Below, piece after piece: positions 22,901 through 33,339 of a stretch of 64,000 nucleotides of DNA (positions within the stretch are counted from its first letter, which is position 1; every line of letters begins with the position of its first letter). Origin of the DNA: Allomyces macrogynus ATCC 38327 (lineage: Eukaryota; Blastocladiomycota; Blastocladiomycetes; Blastocladiales; Blastocladiaceae); contig GG745339.1 in NCBI GenBank assembly GCA_000151295.1, positions 964,023-1,028,022 of the forward strand. The letters run 5' to 3'. The notes under the pieces were generated by a model. It saw nothing but the letters and a program-made list of their open reading frames with translations, had not been told where the DNA came from and did no database searches. A program made the position numbers and the translations under genes.

Positions 22901-24034
22901 CCAGCGGGCGACGCAGGAGCTGGAGGCAGCTCGCGCGGCCCACGCCGAGGTACGTGCAGATTGTAGATGCGCGCGGCCAAGAATTTCAATGATGTTTTTC
23001 TGGTGCTGACTCTTTCTTTTGCATCGTACCGGTAGGAGCTCGCGAGTGTCCGCGCGGCCCATCAACAACAGCAGGTGCAGTGGACGCAAGAAATGGCGAC
23101 AATCAAGAACGCGGCCGAAGACTTGCAGCGGCGTGCCGCGCTAGAGCTGCAGGCCGTGGTGGATGGAAATGAGCTACGCATGAGCCAACTCGAGGCCCGG
23201 TTGCGGGATGAGGTGCGTTTTGCACTTGATCGAGCACGCGTCGACGCACTGGTTGAGAGATGAGGAGGGTTTGGTCTCACTCCTCGTGTCGTGACGGGCG
23301 GGGTGTTTCGCTTGTAGCACGAAAAGGATGCGAAGCGCGTGGTCAAGAACGTCAAGGGCGAGCTCATGATCCAGCACCAGCGCGAGCAAATGGCCCTGCA
23401 GCACAAGATCCGGCAGCTCGAGGAGACGACGCGCGTGCAGCATGCCGATTTGGCTGCCAAGGTACATCTTCCCCTCCAGCATTCGTGCGCGCGGCGATTC
23501 CCAGCTTACACTCTCGCTCGTCTCTTCGCGTGATAGGAAGCGCTCATTCAAGACATTGGCTCGCGGGCCAAGCAGGGCATGTCGTCGTCGACCGCATCAG
23601 CGCTGATGCCGTCGACTGCTGCGCCGCACTCGGCGCCGTCTGCGGGCCCACTTGCTGGATTCGCGGCCAGCTTGGCCGCGACCGCGACGACCTCGACGCA
23701 GCCGCCCGCGCTGGCGCCCGCCAGTGGAGGCGAAAGCAAGACCACGCACACACCGCGGCGCTCGTCGCGCACGACAGCCTCCACGGCCGTCAAGGCGACG
23801 GCGTCTGGGCATGGGCGCGGCGGGAGCGCGGCGCGTGGGCCGAAGACGACGACGACGTCAGCCGCGGGCCGTGGTCGTGGCGCCGTTCCGGCCGCGGACC
23901 ATGATCCGTTTGCGTTTGATGATATCGACGACGGCGCGGGTGTGCCGCCGCGTGCCCGTACGTTACGGAAGCCGCCGTCGATTACAATGGCCGGTGGTGG
24001 GCGTCGGACGAGCGGGCCGCCGCCGCGGACGTGA
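19968..24034 (+). CDS. Large coiled-coil protein (1266 residues), function unknown
   Basis: Four exons (19968-22949, 23036-23212, 23318-23461, 23537-24034) keep phase 0 at every join. The first 400 residues are disordered Pro/Ser/Thr/Ala-rich sequence, with Ser and Gln runs. From about residue 410 (LSAQERNVLAARVRDLQQMV) to about 1100 it is almost continuous heptad-rich coiled coil. The last 150 residues are again disordered and basic, with an acidic patch DPFAFDDIDD near the end. No head domain, kinesin motor, membrane segment or known targeting motif is visible. It resembles golgin, centrosomal or tethering proteins in shape only. There is no intron in the first 3 kb. I do not recognise a family. 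Confidence 0.75.
22530..22900 (+). repeat. Internal tandem repeat in the coiled coil (Ala-Lys-Asp/Glu-x-Glu-Met units)
   Basis: The protein repeats units such as EAKDAAMRAAEQ, AKDVEMRTALE, AKDATVREIRAALE, AKEAEMHAAVQ, AKEMEMDAAVR and AKESEMQTAMQ, about 11-14 residues each. The underlying DNA repeats GCCAAGGA plus GAAATG. Units have diverged, so this is an old expansion within coding sequence. Confidence 0.7.
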
Positions 24035-24231
24035 TTCGGGCTGCCAATGAGGCATGGAGTGAAGGACGGAGTCGGGTGGGAGGAGGGACTTCGACCCAAG
24101 AGGACATTCACGACACTCTACATTCACTCAAACCAAAGATACGAAAGACCAACCAAATCGGCGGACCGCAACCGTCCGCCCCCACTTCAACACAAAACTG
24201 CACCCCTGCGGGCACCGCAGTGACACCCAGC

Positions 24232-26239
24232 CTAGTTGACGGCGAGCACGCCGGCCTCGACGAGCTTCTGGATCTTGGCCGCGATCATTGGGTTCTTGAG
24301 GTGCTCGCGAATCGCGCCCGGGTCGGACTGCATCTGCGACAAGATCTGGTTCATGATGGGGTCCTGCAGGATCTGCTGCACTTCCGGGTCCTGCATCGCG
24401 CGCTTGGCGCGCTCTTCACGGGCCTTCGGGTCGCCCGAGTACATGGCGGCCGTCGACTTCTGAATCTGCTGCTGAATCTCATGCGAGTGCTTACCGTCCT
24501 TGTCGGCATTCGCGGCCTGCTCGCACACTTCGAGCGCGGCCTTGTACTCCTTGGTCAAGTGCAGCAGTGCCGCCTTCCTGATATACGCCTTCACAAAGCT
24601 CGGGTCGCGCGCGATCGCGGCATCGCAGTCCTTCTTGGCCTCTGGGATCGCACCGAGCTTGTGGTAGCAGGCGGCGCGGTTCGAGTAGGCGCGTGGGTCG
24701 GCCTCGTTGCGGGCAATCGCCTCGGTGTACTCCTTGACAGCGGCCGCATAGTCGTGCTTCTTGAAGAGCTCGTTGCCGCGGTCGCGCGCGGCATCGGCGA
24801 GCGCCGGGTCGTGGTAGGCCGCCTTCTTGCGCTGTTCGAGCAACTTTTCCGTGTCGCGCAGGCGCTGCAGGGTATCGGCCGTGCGGTGCTCGGTGAGCGA
24901 CTTTTGGTAGAACTTGATGGCGTCGTCGAGCTGGTCGAGCTTCACGTAGGCATTGCCGATCCGAGCGAGGGCGCGCGCAATCAGCTTGAAGTCGGCGCGC
25001 TGCTCGCGGCCCAGGTCGATCGCGGCGTGGCACTTTTCAATGCACTTTTGGTACTCGGCCTACAACGCGGTTCGATCAGAGTCGCGTCAGTGCTGCTACC
25101 CCGCCGAGAACGGAAACCAACGTGAAATGAAGAGTTAAAAACGCACCTGCTCAAAGTAGACGGCGGCCATGTTGGTCAGCACCGTGATCTCGCGCTCGTC
25201 CGAGAGCTCCCAGGCCTTGCCGTAGTGCACCAGCGCCGTCTCGAAATCGCGCTTCTTGTAGGCAGCGTTGCCCTTTTCCTTTTCGGCGAGCATGGCTTCG
25301 CGGCGCTGCGCTTCCTCGTCGACCTCGGGCTGCTCGTCGACCTCCATCTTGTCCTCGGCGGGCACCGAGCGCGACGTCGACGCGGGGGCGGGCGCCTCCC
25401 TCGGCGTCTCCTTGACGGGCGACGCGGCGCGTGGTTTCGGTGCCGGCTCAGCGCGCACGGGCGACGGCGACCGGGACCGGGGCTTCGGGATGTTATCCGT
25501 GTTCAACCCGGCCTCCTCGGCGGTGGTCATGTTGATGCCCATGAGCGTCAAGAGCGTCATCATGATGCGCTGGTCCTGCATCGCGGCCATACCCGACGAC
25601 GGGTTTGCGATCATGGCCTTGACCTGTGCGACATAGGACGGGTCGGCGAGGTACGGCGCGAGCTTCGGGTTGGCCGCAATCTTTCCCCAGATATCATTGT
25701 TGAGCAGCCCCGCAATCGGGTCGTTCTTGCCGCCCGGCCGTTCCGCGGCCATAGCTGTCTCGACGTCCTTGATCCCGCGTGCGAGGAGCGCGTTGTTGGG
25801 CTCCACCTTCAGGCCCTGTTCGTAGGCCTCCTTGGCGGCGTCGAGGTCGCCGAGCCCGTGCCGCGCTGCACCGAGCCGCGAGTAGCCCTTAGCCCACTGC
25901 GGGGCCAGCTCGACGGTCTTTTCGGCATCGCGCAAAGCGTCAGGGAACTGCTTGAGCGATGCGTAGGCAGCCGACCGGTTCGAGTAGAGCACGTGGTTCT
26001 TCGGGTCGACCTCGATGGCCGCGGAAAAGTGCTTGATCGCGTCCTGGAACTGGCCTGCCGAGAAGGCCTTGTTGCCGGCGGCCTTGAGCTGGTCGGCCGT
26101 GCTCTACAGTGGATCGGGACGGCGGGGTCAGGTGCGCAAAAATCACGGTAGCCAAACGCCTGCAGATCATGACTGTGCTCGCGGGGCAGGCAAAACACGG
26201 TGCGGCTGCAGCTGTTGCGTTCCAGGTCGAGCATACCAT
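24232..26239 (-). CDS. STI1: Sti1/HOP, Hsp70-Hsp90 organising co-chaperone
   Basis: Co-chaperone that passes clients from Hsp70 to Hsp90. The domain order is complete: TPR1 from residue 2 (TADQLKAAGNKAFSAGQF), DP1/STI1 domain with NNDIWGKIAANPKLAPYLAD, a Pro/Arg-rich linker, TPR2A (EKEKGNAAYKKRDFETALVH), TPR2B (ARDRGNELFKKHDYAAAVKE), and the C-terminal DP2 domain with MQDPEVQQILQDPIMNQILS. It is 595 residues; yeast Sti1 is 589. Exons in transcript order are 26237-26239, 25147-26103 and 24232-25059. The first coding exon is just the ATG, followed by a GTATGC donor. The 133-nt intron ends TGTAG before AGC ACG GCC. Carboxylate-clamp Asn/Lys/Arg residues are visible in each TPR block. Confidence 0.95.
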
Positions 26240-27416
26240 TGTGGTCGAGGTCGTCGTGGTCGTGGTCGTGGTATTGATCGTCGTCCAGGAGCGCAAAGGC
26301 AGTCGGGTCGATACGATGGTGGTCGCGGACGTTGGCTGGTTTTGTGGAGTTGGAGAAGCACGGCGAACAGCCGCGACGCGGTCGGACTCGCACACCTGCC
26401 GCGCCTTTCCCATGCACGTGTCGTGCTCCACCGCACCAGTCGCTGGTCGCCCGCAATTGCGCCGGGAACCCCTCCAAAAACCACACTGCCATTTCATTGG
26501 CGCGACCACGTGCATGGACCCGGACGCGCCCGATGGCTCGGCACGCTTGGAGCTTGGAGCGAGACATGTCGCCGCAGCTGGTCTCACAACCAATCCTCGG
26601 CCCGCTGCCGCTGTCGCTCCCGTCGCCGACAGCTGCAACCTCGCCAAGTCTGCCCGCCAGCTCGTGATCGTACGCGTCCAGCTCTTGCACCCGTCAACCA
26701 CCGCGCTCTTGCTCGATCCTCCGCCGAACCTGCCACCTCGCCGCTTGCGCCACGGCACGGACGCATCGCGGCCTTGATCGACGCGTCGCGGTTGCCAGCT
26801 TGCTCGACAACCACTGCTATGGCGCCGAACGGACCGCTGCTGGCTGGCTGCAAGTCTCTAATTTGCGCATGTTGGTCGTGACGGTGGCGAACGGTGACCA
26901 AGTCGAGCAGCGGCGGCACGCGTGAGCACGACGCGTCGGCGTGCGCCCCTTCCACTTGCTGGCGCTTTGCGTGGCTGACCTCTGTGCTTTGGCGTACGCC
27001 CGATTAGATTGCGTTTTTGGTCTCGCGTCGCGCCCATCAAGCAGCATCGTGATCCACTTCTTATTGTGGAGCTTCTGGTGCGTGGTTCTTGCCATGAACT
27101 GTTGGTTGGTGTTGATTGTTTTTGGTGTTTTCGGGAGTCGTTGGCCATGGGGGATGGTTGGTGATGTTGTTTTCGCTTCAAGGGCCCTGCAGGTCGCGCG
27201 CCTCGCCACCGCCACCACCAATCCATCTCCGAGACTCTCCTCTCCCTCATCTCTCCACGCCGTTTTCCGCCCTCATCCCGACCTCGCGCGCGCGCATCAT
27301 GACAACGGCTCCAACACGGCTCGCCGCGGCGCGCGCGGCTCTTGCTCTCTGCTCTTTGCCTCTCCCGCCCTGAACCGCTCTCTTCTCCCTCGACCACCAC
27401 CACAACCACCACGACA
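26240..27416. other. Divergent promoter interval between STI1 and phosphoglycerate mutase
   Basis: Almost 1.2 kb between two divergent start codons, with no recognisable gene. Frames on both strands are long only because of the base composition. I did not find a convincing run of heat-shock elements near STI1. Confidence 0.5.
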
Positions 27417-29314
27417 ATGATCCCGACCAAACTGCGCAAGGCACTGACCGCCGGCTACAACCGCGCCGTGCACGCATGGCACACGTCGGCAACCACTCCA
27501 GACGCGTCCTCTTCCCGTGCCGTGATTATCGACCCTTTCCCGACGCTTCCTGAGACCATGTCGATGCCCGAGACCGCCACGTTCAACGCCGCGCCCGAGC
27601 AGCTGTCGGGTGCGCCGACGACGCCCATCAAGGCTAAGGTGTGCCTGATCGCGATCGACGGGTGGGGCATTTCGCCCGCCGACGGCGACCCGAAGGGCGA
27701 TGCCATCAAGCTCGCCAAGACGCCCACCATGACGCACCTGCGCGATCACTACCCCTACACGACGCTCGCCGCGCACGGGCTCGCCGTCGGGCTGCCCGAC
27801 GGGCTCATGGGTAACTCGGAGGTCGGGCACCTCAACATTGGTGCCGGTCGCGTGGTCTACCAGGATATCGTGCGCATCGACTTGTCGGTGCAGAACGAGA
27901 CGATTGGCGACTTGGAGCACGTCAAGGCCGCGTTCGAGTACGCCAAGTCGCACTCGGGCCGTCTGCACTTCCTCGGTCTGGTACGTTTTGTTCTTGCCCA
28001 TTCGCGTATGTGCGGACCCGTTGAAGCAAGGAGCGGTACGCTAACGCGTTGAAACGGTGCACCTAGATCTCGGACGGTGGCGTACACTCGCACCAGAACC
28101 ACCTGCACGCGCTGCTCAAGGCCGCGCGCAAGGCCGGTGTGCCCGAGTGCTACGTGCACTTCTTTGGCGACGGCCGCGACACGGCGCCCAAGTCGGCGAC
28201 GACCTACGTGCGCCGCCTGATGCAGTTTATCCGCGACGAGAACGAGGGCTACGGCGTGCTGTCGACCATGACAGGCCGGTACTACGCCATGGACCGCGAC
28301 AAGCGGTGGGAGCGGCTCGAGCGCGCGCTCAACGGCCTGCTCAAGGGCGAGGGTGAGCACCTGTCTTCGATCACGTCGAGCCAGGGGGCCACGCAGCACA
28401 TCGAGGACGAGATTGTCAAGGCCGTTGAGGCGCGGTACGACGCGGGCGAGACCGACGAGTTCCTCAAGCCGTTGATTATCGACAACAAGGGCGTGATTGG
28501 CGAGAACGACACGCTCTTCTTCTTCAACTACCGGTCCGACCGCATGCGGCAGCTGGTTGCGTCGCTCGATGCGCGGTGCCAGTTCTCGCCGCTCGCCGAG
28601 TCGCTGGCGATCCCCAAGGGGATCAATATCACGACCATGACGCAGTACAAGGCCGACTTCCCGTTCCCGACAGCGTTCCCGCCGCAGGTCATGGACAATG
28701 TCTTGGCCGAGGTGCTCGCCAAGCACAATGTCCCGCAGTGCCACGTCGCTGAAACGGAAAAGTACGCGCACGTCACGTTTTTCTTCAACGGCGGGTGCGA
28801 GAAGCAGTTTGCGGGCGAAGACCGCGTCCTGATCCCGTCGCCGCGCGTCGCGACCTACGACTTGCAGCCGGAAATGTCGGCGGCTGGTGTCGGTCAGGCG
28901 GTCGCCGCGCAGCTCGCGACGGGCAAGTACCCGCTCGTCATGTGCAACTTTGCCAACCCGGACATGGTCGGGCACACAGGCAAGCTCGAGCCCGCCGTCA
29001 AGGCCGTCGAGGCGACGGATGCGGCGATTGGCGTGATTGCCGCGGCGTGCAAGCAGTACGGGTACACGCTGGTCATCACGGCCGACCACGGCAACGCCGA
29101 GAAGATGATTGCGCCCAATGGCGAGCCGCATACGGCGCACACGACGGCACGCGTGCCGCTGTCGATCATGACGATTGCCGGCGTCTCGGACGACCGCAAG
29201 GTCAAGGACCCGACCAACGCCAAGTCGGCGCTGTGCGATGTCGCGCCCACGGTGCTCGACCTGATGGGCATTGAGGTGCCCAAGGAAATGGACGGCAAGT
29301 CGGTGCTCGCGTAA
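27417..29314 (+). CDS. gpmI: 2,3-bisphosphoglycerate-independent phosphoglycerate mutase
   Basis: Glycolytic/gluconeogenic enzyme interconverting 3- and 2-phosphoglycerate, of the metal-dependent alkaline-phosphatase superfamily type. Two exons (27417-27980, 28067-29314) give 603 residues; typical iPGMs have 510-560. Motifs: VCLIAIDGWGISP (first metal ligand Asp), MGNSEVGHLNIGAGR (catalytic Ser at about residue 134), ISDGGVHSHQNHLHALL, FGDGRDTAPKSA, FFNYRSDRMRQL, and the ligand motifs NFANPDMVGHTGK and ITADHGNAEKM. The N-terminus has about 70 extra residues. It begins MIPTKLRKALTAGYNRAVHA, basic and amphipathic, possibly a mitochondrial signal. A second in-frame ATG at 27558 would give a protein close to normal length, so two forms are possible. 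Confidence 0.96.
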
Positions 29315-29917
29315 GAGCGTCGCGCAGGGTCTTTTTAAGTCGGATGGCGGTGTTGATGTTGTTGCAAGGGGGTGCAGAGTTGGTTTTCGTTTCCTTTTTG
29401 CGTTTGTGTCTTCGCCTTGGCTCGTCGACGGGTCTTGGCGTCTTTTTTCGCGGCCATCGTTGGCTGCGCCGACTGCATTGCTTGCCAGATGATCTATTGT
29501 TCAGCGATATGTCGCGGTCCTCGAGCGTCACAGCGAGCGCCTGTCCTGATCGTCCACGTCAGTCGCGCGCCAAGGTGGAAGCACCGCGCGTTCACGTGCC
29601 ATGCAGCGTCCGTTGGTCAGCTTGCTTGCAGGTCGCTTGGCGGCGTTGGTCCCGACTTCCGTCAACGTCGCCTCGCTCTCTTGGCGCTCTACCGCGGCCA
29701 TCCTCTCTCCACCAGCAACCGCGCCGCGCCGTCCGCTCCAACCGCCCGCATTCGCGCCGCTGCTGTGGCCGCTGCTGCTGTTCCGTCCTTTGCACGGCCG
29801 CCGCCGCCCATTGCAGCTCCGCGCATTTGCTTGCGCCCAGTCCTATAACTGTCCTCCTCAGCAACTGCACCCCCTCAGCAACTGCACCCCCTCAGCAACT
29901 GCACAATTACCACCACA
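29315..29917. other. Intergenic interval with repeat-bearing leader of the Bsd2-like gene
   Basis: About 600 bp with no supported gene. Its right end is the 5' leader of the Bsd2-like gene and contains a triplicated 17-bp unit, listed separately. Confidence 0.5.
29854..29904 (+). repeat. Three perfect-to-near-perfect tandem copies of a 17-bp unit
   Basis: The unit is CCCCTCAGCAACTGCAC (the first copy begins CTCCTCAGC). The three copies span 29854-29870, 29871-29887 and 29888-29904 and end 13 bp before the Bsd2-like ATG, so they probably lie in the 5' untranslated region. Confidence 0.9.
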
Positions 29918-31238
29918 ATGACCAATACCGGCAACAAGTACCAGCAGGTGCGCAATCTGCGCGTGCCCGGCCTGCAATTGCTGTCCACCAGTCACTCATG
30001 CCGCCCCGACCGGCCGCCGATAGGTCCCGCTGCACGACGCCGACATCGACGCGCACCTCGACGACGACACGTCCACCGCCACGGCCGTCCCGCGCGCCGC
30101 CGAGCCGTCGTCCGCCGCGTCATCCGGTGCCAACCACCGCGACGATGCCGACGCTGACGGCGACGTCTCTGCGCCGCTCATGGCCGCCTCGGACGCTGCC
30201 TCCCCTGCGCCTGCAGCCCTCCACGCCGCCGCCGAGGATGACGACGACGACGCGCCAATTGCGACCTTGATGCCCGTTGCCAGCCCCGACAGTTCGGCAC
30301 CGCCGTCCCCGCCACGGCGCACGATTTCCGCCAAGTCCGACGGCGTCTTTTCGCACCTGTCGGCGAAACCCGAGGTTGCGCCCACCGCGCGCTCGGACTC
30401 GCCGACGGCGCCGCCCGCCGACTTGCCGCCGAGTTACGAGACGGCCGTGACCGACCCGACGCCCGCTTACTTTGACAATACGATTTTCACGACGCAGTTG
30501 GACGATGGCGAGCTGTTGGTCGAAGGGTTGCCTGTGGGCTCGCCAATGACGTTTTTCTTGGCCATGTTTAGTACGTCGTGGGCCGTATGTGTGCCCCAGG
30601 TGGGGTATTGAGGACGTCATGTGGGACTGACGATGTTCTGGTGATGTGTAGTTTCCATGTCGTTCCAGTTTGCCGGTTTCTTGATGGCCTACTTGCTCGC
30701 AACGTCGCATGCGGGGCGCATGGGGGCCAAGGTCGGGTACGCTTGTCTTTCTGCTCGTCGACATCGCGTGGGTGCGAACGCGCCGCTCATTGCTCCCTTT
30801 TTTTTCGTTTCCAAACAGGTTTGGTGTCACGCTTCTCCAGTACGGCATTCTCCTGCGCACAAGAGTCATGGACATTGAAGATTCGGGCAACCCGCTCGGT
30901 GACGGTACCTACGGTTGCGCGCGCGAATGCACCGATTGATGGCCAATTTGGCTGACCTTACTCGTCATCCACGTAGCCGATTTCGCTTCGTCCTTGCCAC
31001 CAGACACGACGCCTGACGAGGCCGAGGGTATCCTGATCCGCACCGAGTGGGTCTCGTACCTCCTGTACGCATCCTCCCTTTCCTTCCTTCTCGCCATGAC
31101 CGCGACTGACGCGTCCCATCTGCCCATTCCAGGCTCGTTTGCGGATGGTACCTGCTGATCCGTTCGGCAATTGAGTTCTTCCGCGTCAAGCGGCTGCAGG
31201 CCGTCGTCATGGCCGCGCCCGAGGCGCTGATCGTGTAG
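29918..31238 (+). CDS. BSD2: Bsd2/Ndfip family PPxY membrane adaptor for Rsp5/NEDD4 ubiquitin ligase
   Basis: Membrane adaptor that recruits a NEDD4-type (Rsp5) ubiquitin ligase to sort membrane proteins, including metal transporters, in the Golgi/endosome system. Six phase-consistent exons (29918-29947, 30024-30570, 30652-30736, 30819-30904, 30977-31064, 31133-31238) give 313 residues. The N-terminal half is disordered and acidic and ends in LPPSYETAV, the PPxY motif that binds WW domains. The family core follows: LVEGLPVGSPMTFFLAMFIS, FQFAGFLMAYLLATSHAGR, GVTLLQYGILL, and WVSYLLLVCGWYLLIRSAIE. These are three hydrophobic segments joined by short loops, as in Ndfip1/2 and Bsd2. Several of the membrane segments are split by introns. 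Confidence 0.88.
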
Positions 31239-31690
31239 TTCCGTCGAGTACCTTCCTAAAGACGCACACGGGCCCGGGGGCAGCGGGGCTGCTTCTGGGT
31301 TCGCTGGTGCACCACCGCCCACCTCTCAGTTTTGATTGCGGTTGGTTGTTCGTTGTTCGTTGTTGATCTTGTCGCGCCAAACGTTTGTACGCGCGCGTGC
31401 GTGTGCCGTGTCAGGCCGGTGGACCTGTGGGGGAAGGCGGACTGGCATGGTCAGCGGCGCGCGCGCGGTGAACGCTGTTGTATACATTTGGGATTTGCGG
31501 CGTTGTAGATTTGATTCTGGTTGACGGTGTCTTTGTGGGCGGCAATGAAAATAGGGAAGGGGCCTGGCAACGGTGCACGTGATGGCGGCTGACCCCCTTC
31601 TGCAAGCTGGTGATCTTGCTCGCCGACCCCACCCAGCAGCACGACGGCCGACTACTTTCGCACCGCTGACCACGACACGACACCGACGCC
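31239..31690. other. Intergenic interval between the Bsd2-like gene and EFG1
   Basis: About 450 bp, no supported gene; a GTTCGTTGTTCGTTGTTG-type short repeat occurs around 31345-31363. Confidence 0.5.
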
Positions 31691-32722
31691 ATGCCACCAA
31701 AACATTTCAACAACAACAACAACAACAACAGCAACAACAACAACAAGAGCAGGTCCCGCGACGTCCCGCCCGCCGGCGCCCGTCAGCCAACCGGCGCCAA
31801 CGACGATGCGCCATCGCGCCCGTCGTCGAAACCGAAACGCCACTCAGCTGCCACCAAGATCAAGGCCGGCACGTCGATGCGCAAGTCCGTGACCCAATTG
31901 CGTTCCGAAATCCGCGGTCTCGAGCGCCTACTCAACAAGAAGCGCGACACGCTGAACGCGCAATCGCGGTCTGACATGGAGCGCAAGTTGGCCGCCCTGA
32001 AATTCCAGCTCGACCGCACGCAAACCCTGCAGCGCGACGCGGCCAAGGTCGAGAAATTCGAGGCCATGTACCGCGCGGTCAAGTTTGTGGAGCGGGTCAA
32101 GGCGACGCGCACGGTGCGCAAATTGCAGCGGAAATTGGAGACGGCCGGCGAGGATGAGGATCTGCAAACCAAGTTGGACGACGCGATGCTCGACGTGTGC
32201 TACGTGATGCACTTCCCGCCGGCGACCAAGTACTATGCGCTGTATAAGACGCCCGAGGACAAGGAGGCGGAAATGGTAAGGGACGAGATTCGGGGGCAGA
32301 TCCGGTCGTTGGTCGAGTCGGGCGCGATCGATCGCGAGGCGACGGTCGCGCGGTGCCTCGGGTTGGACGAGGACGGGCCGCGCGAGAAGAAGAAGACCAA
32401 GCGCAAGGGGTTGACCGAGGAGGAGGTCCGGCATCAGGCGCTCGGGAATATGTTGCGTGGCGTCAAGGTGGAGAAGAAGGGGGCCGCGGGCGTCGATGAG
32501 ACGATCGAGTCCGAGGCCAAGCCTATCAATGACGACTTTTTCATGGCTGACGACGCGAGCGACGACGACGACAAGAGCGAAAGCGAAGAGGAGGAGAAGG
32601 CGGCACGGCCAGCGGCGGCGCGGGGGCAGAAGGGCGAGGTGGCGGCATCATCAGCGCCCAGTTCTGACGCGTCGTCGTCGGACGAGTCTGACTCGGACTC
32701 GGACGACGATATGTCCGAGTGA
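31691..32722 (+). CDS. EFG1: rRNA-processing protein EFG1
   Basis: Nucleolar protein of the 90S/small-subunit processome pathway. One uninterrupted frame of 343 residues. The family core is MRKSVTQLRSEIRGLERLL, then RSDMERKLAALKFQLD, KYYALYKTPED near the end of the domain, and MVRDEIRGQIRSLVESG. This matches the EFG1 domain (iRKRIRDlrRLL, then R..YHkVRFFErrKA-type helices). The N-terminus has an Asn run encoded by AAC triplets and a basic segment. The C-terminus is acidic and Ser/Asp-rich (SSSDESDSDSDDDMSE), consistent with a nucleolar protein. No introns. Confidence 0.88.
   Translation: MPPKHFNNNNNNNSNNNNKSRSRDVPPAGARQPTGANDDAPSRPSSKPKRHSAATKIKAGTSMRKSVTQLRSEIRGLERLLNKKRDTLNAQSRSDMERKLAALKFQLDRTQTLQRDAAKVEKFEAMYRAVKFVERVKATRTVRKLQRKLETAGEDEDLQTKLDDAMLDVCYVMHFPPATKYYALYKTPEDKEAEMVRDEIRGQIRSLVESGAIDREATVARCLGLDEDGPREKKKTKRKGLTEEEVRHQALGNMLRGVKVEKKGAAGVDETIESEAKPINDDFFMADDASDDDDKSESEEEEKAARPAAARGQKGEVAASSAPSSDASSSDESDSDSDDDMSE
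31709..31747 (+). repeat. AAC triplet repeat encoding an Asn run in EFG1
   Basis: Seven AAC codons, one AGC, then four AAC codons, giving seven Asn, Ser and four Asn near the N-terminus. Likely length-variable between strains. Confidence 0.85.
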
Positions 32723-33339
32723 GCGCGGTGCGAGGGGACGTGCTTGTATATTGGGTGTGATTTCGAATTTTGGTTTCCTCGATTGCTACAGCAACCACGC
32801 CCCTGCGCAAGACCACCTCAACTGCAGCACGCCTCGACGGTCCAGAGGCATTTGATCTGCCGCGACCCATCAATATTGACAGAGGTTGGCAGCCCTCATC
32901 GGCGGACTGATGCGTGTCAGGAAGTTTCGTTTACAACACTTGCAGCTGATTCGGATCCCACCGGCTTTTTGGTTTCGGCTGCGAATGTGCGCCGCGCCTG
33001 TGGTCCAATGTTCTTGCATTTGCTACTTTGCTCATGTTAATGGGTTAGGAAACGGTGGAGCCTTGCCGCTGATCCATTTTCTCTTGCTGACGGCGGCGAC
33101 TTGATGGCCCGCACGGGTTCCACGACACATGCCCGAAATTTCTGGCCTCTCCACCAACGTGTCCATCCTCTCCACCTCATCTCTTGCCTTGCCCGGCCTG
33201 CCACCGCTCACAACAAACCGCCAGACCGCCGTTCTCAAGACGTGACAACGAATCTGCGATAATCTATCCACCCCCTCCCCTTCCCACAGTCTCCTCTCCT
33301 GCCATTCTATCCCAGTCCTCCCTCCTCCTCTCCTCCACC
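32723..33339. other. Convergent intergenic interval
   Basis: About 600 bp between the 3' ends of EFG1 and the CIMIP1-like gene. Lower GC than the coding regions, and no recognisable gene. Confidence 0.5.

Noticed and set aside
26941..27420. Plus-strand frame with a hydrophobic N-terminus upstream of iPGM
   Set aside because: Hydrophobic by chance in a GT-rich stretch; it overlaps the iPGM leader and has no homology or splice support.
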